From positions 3,162,001-3,226,000 of the forward strand of contig NZ_FNTQ01000001.1 in assembly GCF_900105755.1 (NCBI RefSeq): DNA of 64,000 nt, written 5' to 3'. Source of the DNA: Streptomyces sp. Ag109_O5-10 (GTDB lineage Bacteria > Actinomycetota > Actinomycetes > Streptomycetales > Streptomycetaceae). Both the position numbers and the translations under genes were made by a program. Shown here one piece after another: positions 17,961 to 26,289 of the stretch. The first letter of the stretch is position 1, and every line of letters starts with the position of its first letter. A model generated the notes under the pieces. That model did no database searches, had not been told where the DNA came from, and was given only the letters and a program-made list of their open reading frames with translations.

Positions 17961-19289
17961 ATGGCCGCAAACCCCACCGCACCAACCGCCCTCTGGCCCG
18001 CCCCCCACGCGCGCGGGGCCGTCGACGCGACGGTTCACGTGCCCGGGTCCAAGTCGGTCACCAACCGCGCCCTCGTCCTCGCCGCCCTCGCCTCCGAACC
18101 CGGCTGGCTGCGCCGCCCCCTCCGCTCCCGCGACACCCTGCTGATGGCCGGCGCCCTGCGCGCGATGGGCGTCGGCATCGACGAGGGCGTCGGCCCCGAC
18201 GGCTCCGGCGAGGCCTGGCGGGTGCTCCCCGCGGGGCTCCGCGGCCCCGCCACCGTCGACGTCGGCAACGCCGGCACGGTGATGCGCTTCCTTCCGCCCG
18301 TCGCCACCCTCGCCGCAGGCGACATCCACTTCGACGGCGACCCCCGTTCGTACGAGCGCCCCCTGCACGGCGTGATCGACGCCCTGCGCGTCCTGGGCGC
18401 CCGGATCGACGACGAGGGCCGCGGCGCGCTCCCCCTCACCGTCCACGGCAGCGGGGCCCTGGACGGCGGCACGGTCTCCGTCGACGCCTCGTCCTCCTCC
18501 CAGTTCGTGTCCGCCCTACTGCTCTCCGGCCCGCGCTTCAACCAGGGCGTGGAGGTCCGCCACACCGGCCGGAGCCTCCCCTCCCTCCCGCACATCCGGA
18601 TGACCGTCGACATGCTGCGCGCGGTCGGCGCCCAGGTGGACACCCCCGAGTCGGGCGGCGAGCCGAACGTCTGGCGGGTCACGCCCGGCGCCCTGCTGGG
18701 CCGTGACCTGACCGTCGAGCCGGACCTGTCGAACGCCCAGCCCTTCCTCGCCGCGGCCCTGGTGACGGGCGGCCGGGTCATGATCCCGGACTGGCCGTCC
18801 CGCACCACGCAGCCGGGCGACCGGCTGCGCGAGATCTTCACCGAGATGGGCGGTTCCTGCGAACTGACCGAGTACGGCCTGGAGTTCACCGGCTCGGGCC
18901 GGATCCACGGCATCGACGTCGACCTGGGCGACGTCGGCGAGCTGACCCCCGGCATCGCGGCGGTCGCCGCCCTCGCGGACACCCCCTCCACCCTGCGCGG
19001 GGTCGCCCACCTGCGGCTGCACGAGACGGACCGGCTGGCCGCGCTCACCAAGGAGATCAACGAGCTCGGCGGCGACGTCACCGAGACCGCCGACGGCCTG
19101 CGCATCCGCCCGCGCCGGCTGCACGGCGGCGTCTTCCACACGTACGAGGACCACCGCATGGCGACGGCCGGTGCGATCATCGGCCTGGCCGTGGCCGACG
19201 TACAGATCGAGAACGTGGCGACGACGGCGAAGACCCTGCCGGACTTCCCCGACCTGTGGACCGGGATGCTCGGGAGCGACGGAGCGTAG
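17961..19289 (+). CDS. aroA: 3-phosphoshikimate 1-carboxyvinyltransferase (EPSP synthase)
   Basis: It transfers enolpyruvate from PEP to shikimate-3-phosphate in aromatic amino acid synthesis and is the target of glyphosate. The 442-residue length is typical. Shikimate/PEP-binding motifs are GSKSVTNRALVL (29-40), GNAGTVMRF, LHETDRLAALTKEI and YEDHRMATAGAI. In the PEP loop, 'NAGTVMRFLPP' has Val and Phe where E. coli has Ala and Pro, so its glyphosate-sensitivity class is not obvious. rsgA follows after 11 bp, suggesting an operon. Confidence 0.96.
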   Translation: MAANPTAPTALWPAPHARGAVDATVHVPGSKSVTNRALVLAALASEPGWLRRPLRSRDTLLMAGALRAMGVGIDEGVGPDGSGEAWRVLPAGLRGPATVDVGNAGTVMRFLPPVATLAAGDIHFDGDPRSYERPLHGVIDALRVLGARIDDEGRGALPLTVHGSGALDGGTVSVDASSSSQFVSALLLSGPRFNQGVEVRHTGRSLPSLPHIRMTVDMLRAVGAQVDTPESGGEPNVWRVTPGALLGRDLTVEPDLSNAQPFLAAALVTGGRVMIPDWPSRTTQPGDRLREIFTEMGGSCELTEYGLEFTGSGRIHGIDVDLGDVGELTPGIAAVAALADTPSTLRGVAHLRLHETDRLAALTKEINELGGDVTETADGLRIRPRRLHGGVFHTYEDHRMATAGAIIGLAVADVQIENVATTAKTLPDFPDLWTGMLGSDGA

Positions 19290-19300
19290 GGGCCTACGAC

Positions 19301-20311
19301 ATGCGCCGCTACGGCAAGCACACCGACGAGGACGACATCCGCGCCCGCCCCAACCGCAAGGGCAACCGGCCGCGGACCACCATCCGCCCCAAGCACGAGG
19401 ACGCGGCCGAGGGGATGGTCCTCACCGTCGACCGGGGCCGGCTGACCTGTCTGGTCGAGGACCGGACGGTCCTGGCGATGAAGGCCCGCGAGCTGGGCCG
19501 CAAGGCCGCGGTGGTCGGCGACCGGGTGGCCCTGGTCGGCGATCTGTCCGGCAAGAAGGACACCCTCGCCCGCATCGTGCGCATCGAGGGCCGCTCGTCC
19601 GTGCTGCGGCGCACCGCCGACGACGACGACCCGTTCGAGCGGGTCGTCGTCGCCAACGCCGACCAGCTGGCGATCGTCACCGCCCTGGCCGACCCCGAGC
19701 CCCGCCCGCGCCTGATCGACCGCTGCCTGGTGGCGGCCTACGACGGCGGTCTCACCCCCCTGCTGGTCATGACCAAGTCGGACCTGGCCCCGCCGGACAA
19801 GCTCCTGGAGCTGTACGGCGACCTGGACATCCCGTACGTGGTCACGAGCCGCGACGAGCTGGCGGCGGGGGAGGCCGCCCGCCGGATCCAGGACCTTCTC
19901 GACGGCAAGATCACGGCGTTCGTCGGCCACTCGGGCGTCGGCAAGACCACGCTGGTGAACGCGCTGGTCCCGGAGGGCCGCCGCCGCACGACCGGTCACG
20001 TCAACGCGGTGACCGGCCGCGGCCGCCACACCACGACGTCGGCCCTGGCCCTCCCGCTCTCCGGCGACGAGGGCTGGGTCATCGACACCCCGGGCGTCCG
20101 CTCCTTCGGCCTGGCCCACATCGACCCGTCCCGCGTGATCCACGCCTTCCCCGACCTGGTGCCCGGGACCGTGAACTGCCCGCGCGCGTGCAGCCACGAC
20201 GAACCGGACTGCGCGCTGGACGAGTGGGTCGCGGAAGGCCACGCGGACCCGGCCCGCCTGTACTCGCTGCGGCGGCTGCTGGCGACCCGGGACCGCAAGG
20301 AGGGCGACTGA
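19301..20311 (+). CDS. rsgA: Ribosome small-subunit-dependent GTPase (RsgA/YjeQ)
   Basis: RsgA checks late 30S ribosomal subunit maturation. The 336-residue protein has an OB-fold N-terminal domain, then a circularly permuted GTPase in which G4 (TKSD, 158-161) precedes G1 (GHSGVGKTT, 209-217) and G3 (DTPGVRSFG). The C-terminal zinc knuckle is 'CPRACSHDEPDC'. The ATG at 19301 has GGAG upstream and starts a basic N-terminus (MRRYGKH). It probably shares a transcript with aroA. Confidence 0.95.
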   Translation: MRRYGKHTDEDDIRARPNRKGNRPRTTIRPKHEDAAEGMVLTVDRGRLTCLVEDRTVLAMKARELGRKAAVVGDRVALVGDLSGKKDTLARIVRIEGRSSVLRRTADDDDPFERVVVANADQLAIVTALADPEPRPRLIDRCLVAAYDGGLTPLLVMTKSDLAPPDKLLELYGDLDIPYVVTSRDELAAGEAARRIQDLLDGKITAFVGHSGVGKTTLVNALVPEGRRRTTGHVNAVTGRGRHTTTSALALPLSGDEGWVIDTPGVRSFGLAHIDPSRVIHAFPDLVPGTVNCPRACSHDEPDCALDEWVAEGHADPARLYSLRRLLATRDRKEGD

Positions 20312-20387
20312 CCACCGGGGTGTTTGTCATGACCGGAGTTCGGTAAGTGCATAATCGCACCGAGCTGGACATACGGGAGGACAGCAC

Positions 20388-20711
20388 ATGGCGTGGCTGC
20401 TGGTGATCGTGGCCGGGATCCTGGAGACCGGCTTCGCCGTGTGCCTCAAGCTCTCCCACGGCTTCACGCGACTTTGGCCGACGATAGCCTTCGCGTCCTT
20501 CGCCCTGGGCAGCTTCGGCCTCCTCACCCTGTCCCTGAAGAAGCTGGACGTGGGCCCGGCCTACGCGGTCTGGACCGGAATCGGCGCGGCGGGCACCGCC
20601 ATCTACGGCATGGTCTTCCTCGGCGACCTCGTCTCCACCCTGAAGATCATCTCCATCAGTCTGGTGATCGCAGGAGTGATCGGCCTCCAGCTGTCCGGTT
20701 CCGCGCACTGA
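20388..20711 (+). CDS. Small multidrug resistance family exporter, SugE/Gdx type
   Basis: A 107-residue, four-helix SMR protein that works as a dual-topology dimer. The proton/substrate-coupling glutamate is E13 in 'VAGILETGFAV', and 'PAYAVWTGIGAAGTAIYG' is the SMR core. The motif set is closer to the SugE/Gdx branch (guanidinium or quaternary ammonium export) than to EmrE. GGGAGG lies 7 bp before the ATG. No guanidine riboswitch is visible upstream. It is a single gene, ended by the hairpin of repeat copy 5. Confidence 0.93.
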   Translation: MAWLLVIVAGILETGFAVCLKLSHGFTRLWPTIAFASFALGSFGLLTLSLKKLDVGPAYAVWTGIGAAGTAIYGMVFLGDLVSTLKIISISLVIAGVIGLQLSGSAH

Positions 20712-20713
20712 AA

Positions 20714-20751
20714 CGCGCCCCTTCGGGGCGCGGGGAACTGCGCGACCAGCC
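20714..20751 (+). repeat. Dispersed repeat, copy 5, with terminator-like hairpin
   Basis: CGCGCCCC-TTC-GGGGCGCG (20714-20732) merges into GGGGAACTGCGCGACCAGCC, the best match to copy 1. It begins 3 bp after the SMR stop codon, between that gene and the convergent tetR gene. Confidence 0.78.
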
Positions 20752-20796
20752 CCCACCCACCCGCGGATACCCACGACCCGCACCACCCCTGTCCCC

Positions 20797-21399
20797 TCAA
20801 ACCGGCTGCCGGTGCAGCGCCCCGCGCACCAGCTCCGCCACCCCGCCCTCCCCCGGCGGCGCCGAGACACACGACAACGCCAGCCGCACCACCAGCTCGC
20901 ACGACCGGGTCAGCTCGCCGTTCGCCTTGCCGGCCGCCGCCCCCGACAGCACCGCCACCGCCCGGTCCCGCACGATCTGCACGAAGTCCCCGGGAGAGGG
21001 CAACGGCCCGTCCGCCCTCCGCTGCGCCGGCACCGCCGACGACGACGGCACCGCGGACAGCGTCGGCGACGGCAACCGCTCGCTCCAGCACCCCGTGAGC
21101 ATCGCCCGTACCAGCACGTTCTCCCGGGCCGCCACCGCCATCCACTCGGCCGTCGCCGTCAGGCGCTCCCACGCCTCGGCATGGCTCCCCAACGCCCGTT
21201 CCACCCCGGCGAGATACCCGTCGGCCTCCCTGCGCACCAGCGCCCGCGCCAAGCCTTCCTTGCTGCCGAACTCGTTGTACAGCGTCTGCCGGGACACCCC
21301 GGCCGCCGCCGCCACGTCGACCATCCGCACGGCAGCCCACGGCCGGCGCGCGAGCGCCGCGTACGCGGCGTCCAGAAGGGATTCCCGGGCTGCAGGCAT
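20797..21399 (-). CDS. TetR-family transcriptional regulator
   Basis: The 200-residue protein has an N-terminal helix-turn-helix (VDVAAAAGVSRQTLYNEFGSKEGL, about residues 27-50) and a helical ligand domain with a disordered Ser/Pro insert near residue 125. Two ATGs occur in a row; the one at 21399 lies 5 bp from GGGAGG and is preferred over 21402. The target is unknown. It is divergent from the hisN-like gene (216-bp gap) and convergent with the SMR exporter, either of which could be its target. Confidence 0.9.
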   Translation of the reverse strand: MPAARESLLDAAYAALARRPWAAVRMVDVAAAAGVSRQTLYNEFGSKEGLARALVRREADGYLAGVERALGSHAEAWERLTATAEWMAVAARENVLVRAMLTGCWSERLPSPTLSAVPSSSAVPAQRRADGPLPSPGDFVQIVRDRAVAVLSGAAAGKANGELTRSCELVVRLALSCVSAPPGEGGVAELVRGALHRQPV

Positions 21400-21618
21400 C
21401 ATCGCCTCCCTGGGGCGAGCGACTCTGCGCCCAGATTTGACGCGCACGATTCGACTGTCAAGGGTTCGCGAAGGCACCGGGGGGCGCCTTCGGCCAACAC
21501 GCGCGGGCGCGCCGCAGGCGTACCGGAGGGCAACGGAGGGCACCGCCCGATCACTTGCCCGGATCACCGGGCCTCCCCTGGTAGCCCCGCCCCCGTCCCG
21601 GCAGATACCGTTCGTCAC

Positions 21619-22419
21619 ATGCCGGACTACCTTGACGACCTGCGCCTCGCCCACGTGCTCGCGGACGCGGCCGACGCCGTGACCATGGGCCGCTTCAAGG
21701 CGCTCGACCTCAAGGTCGAGACCAAGCCGGACATGACCCCGGTGAGCGAGGCGGACAAGGCGGCCGAGGAACTGATCCGCAGCCAGTTGCAGCGCGCCCG
21801 GCCGCGGGACGCGATCCTCGGCGAGGAGTACGGCATCGAGGGCACCGGCCCGCGCCGCTGGGTGGTCGACCCGATCGACGGCACGAAGAACTACGTCCGC
21901 GGCGTCCCGGTCTGGGCGACCCTGATCTCCCTGACGGAGGCGGGCGAGGGCGGCTACCAGCCGGTCGTCGGCCTGGTCTCCGCCCCCGCGCTGGGCCGCC
22001 GCTGGTGGGCCGCGAAGGGCCACGGCGCCTTCGCCGGCCGCAGCCTGTCCTCGTCGACCCGCCTGCACGTCTCCGGGGTCTCGAAGCTGGCCGACGCCTC
22101 CTTCGCGTACTCCTCGCTCGGCGGCTGGGAGGAGCGCGGGCAGCTGAACGGTTTCCTGGACCTCACCCGCGAGGTGTGGCGCACGCGCGCGTACGGCGAC
22201 TTCTGGCCGTACATGATGGTCGCCGAGGGATCCCTGGACATCTGTGCCGAGCCGGAGCTGTCCCTGTGGGACATGGCGGCCAACGCGATCGTCGTGACGG
22301 AGGCCGGGGGCACCTTCACCGGCCTCGACGGCCGGCCGGGCCCGCACAGCGGCAACGCGGCCGCGTCCAACGGCCTGCTCCACGACGAGCTGCTGTCTTA
22401 CCTCACCCAGCGTTACTGA
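21619..22419 (+). CDS. hisN: Histidinol-phosphatase, inositol monophosphatase family
   Basis: The 266-residue protein carries the Mg-dependent phosphatase motifs GEEYG (metal-binding Glu), DPIDGTKNY and WDMAAN. In S. coelicolor the inositol-monophosphatase-like gene of this neighbourhood was shown to encode the missing histidinol-phosphate phosphatase of histidine synthesis, and the position among aroA, rsgA and tetR agrees. From sequence alone an inositol or fructose bisphosphatase role cannot be excluded. Confidence 0.87.
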   Translation: MPDYLDDLRLAHVLADAADAVTMGRFKALDLKVETKPDMTPVSEADKAAEELIRSQLQRARPRDAILGEEYGIEGTGPRRWVVDPIDGTKNYVRGVPVWATLISLTEAGEGGYQPVVGLVSAPALGRRWWAAKGHGAFAGRSLSSSTRLHVSGVSKLADASFAYSSLGGWEERGQLNGFLDLTREVWRTRAYGDFWPYMMVAEGSLDICAEPELSLWDMAANAIVVTEAGGTFTGLDGRPGPHSGNAAASNGLLHDELLSYLTQRY

Positions 22420-22611
22420 AACGGTCTTCTGAGGCGCAACGGGCCCAATCGGGCTCACTGCTCACATCACATATGAGCGCGTGCGCCCTCAATTGGCTGC
22501 ACGCACCCCCTTGTTGACCCGTGCTTTACCTGCCACCCTGAGAGAACCCTCACTTGTGCGTTTGTGAATCGCTGAACTATCCGGCGATTTCTCTAGGAGG
22601 TGGCACCTTCC

Positions 22612-23004
22612 ATGCTCGTCCGCGACGCCATGAGCACCGTGGTTCTCACCGTCGGCCCCGCCCACACCCTCCGCCAGGCAGCCGCCCTGATGTCCGCGCG
22701 CCGCGTGGGCGCGGCGATCGTCCACGACCCGGACGCCGGCGGTATCGGGATCCTCACCGAACGCGACATCCTCAACTCCGTGGGCCTCGGCCAGAACCCC
22801 GACACCGAGCCCATTCACGCCCACACCACCAACGACGTCGTGTTCGCCACCCCGACCTGGACGCTGGAGGAGGCGGCCCGGGCGATGGCCCACGGCGGCT
22901 TCCGCCATCTGATCGTCCTGGACGGCGGCGAACCGGCCGGCATCGTCTCGGTCCGCGACATCATCCGATGCTGGGCCCCGGCCCGGCAGCCCGTCTCCGC
23001 GTGA
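22612..23004 (+). CDS. CBS-domain pair protein
   Basis: A 130-residue protein consisting of two CBS repeats (about 5-55 and 68-122), as in 'MLVRDAMSTVVLTVGPAHTL' and 'GGFRHLIVLDGGEPAGIVSVRDI'. Free-standing CBS pairs bind adenine nucleotides and act as energy sensors. AGGAGG at 22595-22600 sets the ATG at 22612; an earlier GTG overlaps this ribosome site and is rejected. It is followed by a catalase remnant on the other strand. Confidence 0.92.
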   Translation: MLVRDAMSTVVLTVGPAHTLRQAAALMSARRVGAAIVHDPDAGGIGILTERDILNSVGLGQNPDTEPIHAHTTNDVVFATPTWTLEEAARAMAHGGFRHLIVLDGGEPAGIVSVRDIIRCWAPARQPVSA

Positions 23005-23129
23005 TCAAGGCGGCGCCTCACGGGCGACGCCCGCACAGGTGCCGCCCCGAACCGCGACCCACGATCGAGGGATCCCCACGGCGAGCGACCAGGTCCGCGA
23101 GAGCGGCGCCGGTTCGGGCGCGAATGGGG

Positions 23130-23228
23130 GCGCAGGGCCCGGACCGCGGCCTCCAGCCGTTTGCCGAGGTCCTCGTCGGCCCGGCGGAAGTTGCCGATCG
23201 CACGCTCGGCGATGTCGTAGCGCGAGAC
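23130..23228 (-). pseudogene. Remnant of a catalase C-terminus
   Basis: The minus frame reads VSRYDIAERAIGNFRRADED and continues LGKRLEAAVRALR. This matches the last helix of clade catalases (pattern 'RA...F..vD.dLg.rv..gv'), which normally ends the protein. No catalase core, heme site or start is present; the frame runs on into unrelated residues. It lies directly beside a PerR/CatR-like regulator gene, where a divergent catalase gene would be expected. I infer that the rest was deleted. The identification rests on 33 residues. Confidence 0.45.
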
Positions 23229-23238
23229 CGATCCCACA

Positions 23239-23253
23239 TTGGACTTAGTCCAA
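23239..23253 (+). promoter_or_regulatory. PerR/Fur-type 7-1-7 operator
   Basis: TTGGACT-T-AGTCCAA is a perfect inverted repeat with the 7-1-7 geometry of PerR and Fur boxes. It lies 66 bp upstream of the regulator's ATG and 10 bp from the catalase remnant, so it is a likely autoregulatory site that once may have served both directions. Confidence 0.65.
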
Positions 23254-23319
23254 GTCAAGCAAGGTTCCAAAGTCACACCTGTTCGGAAAAAGGGAGGCCC
23301 TGCTGTTAGGCTGAATGCC

Positions 23320-23739
23320 ATGAGTGACCTTCTGGAACGGCTGCGTGGACGCGGATGGCGGATGACCGCGCAGCGACGCGTCGTGGCCGAGGTACTCGAC
23401 GGCGAGCACGTCCATCTGACGGCCGACGAGGTCCACGCCAGGGCCGTGACCAAGCTCCCCGAGATCTCCCGGGCGACCGTCTACAACACGCTGGGTGAGC
23501 TGGTCTCGCTCGGCGAGGTCGTCGAGGTCTCGACGGACAAGCGCGCCAAGCGGTACGACCCGAACGCGCACCAGCCGCACCACCACCTGGTCTGCGCCCG
23601 CTGCGGCTCGATCCGCGACGTCCACCCGACCGGCAACCCGATGGCCGACCTCCCCGTCTCGGAGCGGTTCGGCTTCACGGTCTCCGACGTCGAGGTGACG
23701 TACCGCGGCCTGTGCCCGGACTGCGCGGCGGCCGTCTGA
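23320..23739 (+). CDS. Fur-family regulator, PerR/CatR-like
   Basis: The 139-residue protein has an N-terminal winged helix (GWRMTAQRRVVAEVL, ISRATVYNTLGELV) and a C-terminal metal domain with 'HQPHHHLVCARCGSIRDV' and 'LCPDC', the two CxxC pairs of the structural zinc site. Members sense peroxide, iron, zinc or nickel. The adjacent catalase tail and the 7-1-7 box favour a peroxide sensor of the PerR/CatR type. The ATG at 23320 begins the conserved 'MSDLLERLRGRGWRMT'; an earlier GTG would start inside the upstream control region. Confidence 0.92.
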   Translation: MSDLLERLRGRGWRMTAQRRVVAEVLDGEHVHLTADEVHARAVTKLPEISRATVYNTLGELVSLGEVVEVSTDKRAKRYDPNAHQPHHHLVCARCGSIRDVHPTGNPMADLPVSERFGFTVSDVEVTYRGLCPDCAAAV

Positions 23740-23753
23740 CGAACGAACGTTCC

Positions 23754-23792
23754 CGAAGGCCCCGGCACTCATGACGAGCGCCGGGGCCTTCG
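23754..23792 (+). terminator. Terminator after the Fur-family gene
   Basis: CGAAGGCCCCGGC (23754-23766) pairs with GCCGGGGCCTTCG (23780-23792) around a 13-nt loop, 15 bp after the stop codon. Confidence 0.82.
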
Positions 23793-23830
23793 TCGTGCCT
23801 CATGCCGTGCCGTGCGGGGGCGCACAACAC

Positions 23831-23866
23831 CGAGGGCCGGAATCCGTTTCCGGACTCCGGCCCTCG
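23831..23866 (-). terminator. Terminator of the first initiator tRNA gene
   Basis: CGAGGGCCGGA (23831-23841) pairs with TCCGGCCCTCG (23856-23866), just past the 3' end of the leftward tRNA. A small inner stem (TCCG/CGGA) lengthens it. Confidence 0.78.
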
Positions 23867-23874
23867 GCCTTCAG

Positions 23875-23948
23875 TAGCGGGGACAGGATTTGAACCTGCG
23901 ACCTCTGGGTTATGAGCCCAGCGAGCTACCGAGCTGCTCCACCCCGCG
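23875..23948 (-). tRNA. Initiator tRNA-fMet (CAU), copy 1
   Basis: A 74-nt cloverleaf with anticodon CAU in 'GGGCTCATAACCC'. Two initiator hallmarks are visible: the first base pair of the acceptor stem is mismatched (C1 against U72), and the anticodon stem holds three consecutive G:C pairs. CCA is not encoded. It is identical to the copy at 26147-26220. Confidence 0.96.
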
Positions 23949-24031
23949 TCGATGAACTGAACACTACGTGAGGGACACGGACAGAAGCAAATCAGTACCA
24001 GTGACCCCACCTGACCTGCGGGAACACCGGC

Positions 24032-25867
24032 CTACGCCGACAGCTCCTCCCGCAGGGCGTCCCGGAGCCGCCCCGCCCGCTCGGTCACCTCCGCCGGCCC
24101 CAGCGCCACCGCCCGGTCGGCCCACCGCTGCCCGACCGCGAGTTCGCCACGACGCGCGTAGACCAGGGCCAGCCGCAACGCCGCCCGCCCGTGCCCCGCG
24201 TCGGCGGCCCGCTCCCACCACACGGCCGCCTCCGGCTCGCTGCCCTCCCGGGCCAGCAGCAGCCCGAGGTTGAACGCGCCGTTGCGCGACCCGGCCTCGG
24301 CCGCCGTCCGGTACCAGCGCGCCGCCTCCACCACGTCCCCGCGGGCGGCGGCCAGCATCCCGACCCGCACCTGGGCCCGGCGGTGCCCCTGCGTGGCGGC
24401 CCGCTCGTACCACTCCTCGCACTCGGTCTTCACGTTCAGGGACGACTCCCCGAGCTCGTGCTCGGACACCGCCGGCCGGCGTGCGTCGAGGACGGCGGCG
24501 AGCCGGTAGGCGGCCTCGGCGCTGCCGCCGCCCGCCGCGCACCGCAGATGGCGCTCCGCGGCCGCCTCGTCGCCCTCGCGGAGCCGGGCGATGCCGACCT
24601 GGAGGGCGGCCTCCGTGTGCCCGGCGGCCGCCGCCCGCTCGTAGCAGTGCAACGCGACCCGGTCCTCGCCGCGCCCGGCGTAGAGGATCCCCAGGTTGAA
24701 GGCCGCGTCCACGCTCCCCGCCTCCGCGGCCTTGGAGAACCACGGTTCGGCGCCGCTCGTGTCGCCGACCTGGAGCAGCAGGACGGCGAGCGCGTTCGCG
24801 GCCTCGCGGTGTCCGGCGTACGCGGCTCGCCGGTACCACTGCTCGGCCTGCGCGGTCCGTCCCTGCTCGGCGCAGAGCAGCGCGAGGTTGTACGCCCCGT
24901 TGTCGTCGCCTGCGTCCATCGCCGCCCGGTACCAGCGTTCGGCGGTCTGCGTCTCACCGCGCTCGGCGTGCAGCGCGCCGAGCGCGTTCGCCGCGTTGCC
25001 GTCGCCGTCCTGGGCGGCCCGCAGCCACCACACCGCGGCGCTCTCGGTGTCCCCGGCGTCGCGCAGCAGGAAGCCGAGCGCGCAGGCGGCCCGGGCCTCG
25101 CCGTCCTTGGCGGAGGTCAGGTACCAGCGCCCGGCCTCCTTGAGCTCGCCGCGCTTCTCCAGGATCGCGCCGAGGTGCAGCGCGGCCCGCCGGTGGCCGC
25201 GGGCGGCGGCCTGCCGGTACCACTGCTCGGCCTCGGCGGCCTCCGCGGCCCCGGTCTCCGTGTCGACACCGCCGTCGGGCTCGGTTCCCTCCTCGCGCGC
25301 GGCCGCCCTGCGGTCGAGCGCGCGGGCCAGCCGGTAGGCCGCCTCACGGTGCCCCCGCTCGGCGGCGGCCCGCATCCACTGCCCGGCGTCCGGGTCCCCC
25401 CGGTGCTCCAGCAGGTCGGCCAGTGCGTAGGCGCCGAGCGCATGGCCCTGTTCGGCGGACTGGCGCAGCCAGTACTCGGCGGCGGGTTCGTCGCCGCGCT
25501 CACGGTGGTGGCGGCCCAGCGCGTGGGCCGCGGCCGCGGATCCGGCGACCGCGGCGATCCGCCACCAGCCGGCCGCTTCCTCGGGGTAGCCGCGCTGGTG
25601 CAGCAGGACACCGAGGTTGTTGGCGGCGGCCCGGTCACCGGCGGCGGTGGCCGCGCGCAGCCGCGGCTCGGCTCCGTCGAGGTCGCCGCGGCGCAGCAGC
25701 ATGGCACCGAGCACACTCATCGACTCGACGTCACCGGCCTCGGCCTGGAGCCGGTGACGTGCCTCCTCAGCGGCCTCAGCGGCCTCGTCGTGGGTCGGCT
25801 CCTCGCCCGAAGACTGCACAAATCGCCCTGTCTCGAACAGAGTTGCCTTGTCCCCCATAACGTCCAT
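24032..25867 (-). CDS. Sel1-like/TPR repeat protein
   Basis: The 611-residue protein is made almost entirely of about fourteen 34-36-residue helical repeats of Sel1/TPR type, with the recurring pattern 'A..LG.l...rGd...A..Wyr.AA..G...A'. There is no signal peptide, membrane segment or catalytic motif. Such arrays scaffold protein complexes. Two close starts exist (25867 and 25858) with similar weak ribosome sites; I kept the longer. It is enclosed by the two identical initiator tRNA genes, all read leftwards. Confidence 0.9.
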   Translation of the reverse strand: MDVMGDKATLFETGRFVQSSGEEPTHDEAAEAAEEARHRLQAEAGDVESMSVLGAMLLRRGDLDGAEPRLRAATAAGDRAAANNLGVLLHQRGYPEEAAGWWRIAAVAGSAAAAHALGRHHRERGDEPAAEYWLRQSAEQGHALGAYALADLLEHRGDPDAGQWMRAAAERGHREAAYRLARALDRRAAAREEGTEPDGGVDTETGAAEAAEAEQWYRQAAARGHRRAALHLGAILEKRGELKEAGRWYLTSAKDGEARAACALGFLLRDAGDTESAAVWWLRAAQDGDGNAANALGALHAERGETQTAERWYRAAMDAGDDNGAYNLALLCAEQGRTAQAEQWYRRAAYAGHREAANALAVLLLQVGDTSGAEPWFSKAAEAGSVDAAFNLGILYAGRGEDRVALHCYERAAAAGHTEAALQVGIARLREGDEAAAERHLRCAAGGGSAEAAYRLAAVLDARRPAVSEHELGESSLNVKTECEEWYERAATQGHRRAQVRVGMLAAARGDVVEAARWYRTAAEAGSRNGAFNLGLLLAREGSEPEAAVWWERAADAGHGRAALRLALVYARRGELAVGQRWADRAVALGPAEVTERAGRLRDALREELSA

Positions 25868-26104
25868 CGTCGCACCACCTGCAACCTGGGTACACCACGT
25901 ATACCGCAGACCGTGAGGTCACTTCAGCGTTTTGTCGACATGCCCACAGAACGACAAGTCAAACACATCTCCCTCAACTCCCCGCAGCGGCGCGGCGACC
26001 CGGTCCACCGGTACATGCGTTCGCCGCCCGTCCGGACACCGGGCGCCGCTCGGCCGTACGCCGCGGGCGGTCCGGTGGTCCGGCGGTCTGTCCACGCGCA
26101 CACG

Positions 26105-26139
26105 CGAAGGCCCGGATCCCAAGAGGATCCGGGCCTTCG
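26105..26139 (-). terminator. Terminator of the second initiator tRNA gene
   Basis: A perfect 15-bp stem, CGAAGGCCCGGATCC (26105-26119) with its complement at 26125-26139, and a 5-nt loop, 8 bp past the tRNA 3' end. Confidence 0.85.
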
Positions 26140-26146
26140 ACTTCAG

Positions 26147-26220
26147 TAGCGGGGACAGGATTTGAACCTGCGACCTCTGGGTTATGAGCCCAGCGAGCTA
26201 CCGAGCTGCTCCACCCCGCG
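26147..26220 (-). tRNA. Initiator tRNA-fMet (CAU), copy 2
   Basis: Base-for-base identical to copy 1, including the C1/U72 mismatch and the GGG/CCC anticodon stem, and sharing the next five 3'-flanking bases. The terminators of the two copies differ, so the genes are separate transcription units. Confidence 0.96.
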
Positions 26221-26289
26221 CCGTTGTGTTGAAACCCTATCACGGCGCGGGCCGGGCTGATCACCAGCTCTCGGTCGTCCGCCGGGGGA

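Larger units (their letters stand above)
23005..23319. other. Gap between the CBS gene and the Fur-family gene
   Basis: A 315-bp stretch with no intact gene. On the minus strand it holds a catalase-like C-terminal fragment (23130-23228), and on the plus side a 7-1-7 inverted repeat (23239-23253) that probably controls the regulator gene. Confidence 0.6.

Noticed and set aside
20321..20355. TTGTCA and CATAAT as a promoter of the SMR gene
   Set aside because: The spacer is 20 bp, too long for a normal promoter, and the site does not fit the damage-promoter pattern either.
20312..20387. Guanidine riboswitch before the SMR exporter
   Set aside because: Only one ACGG and one short hairpin (GTGC/GCAC) are present; the paired ACGR loops of guanidine-II and the ykkC core are absent.
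23740..23753. LexA-like box CGAAC-N4-GTTCC
   Set aside because: It lies directly after the Fur-family stop codon with no gene start downstream of it, and one end deviates. Most likely chance.
24191..26149. A 652-codon plus-strand frame across the Sel1 gene
   Set aside because: A repeat-driven antisense shadow, Gly/Arg/Leu-rich, which would also read through the tRNA region.
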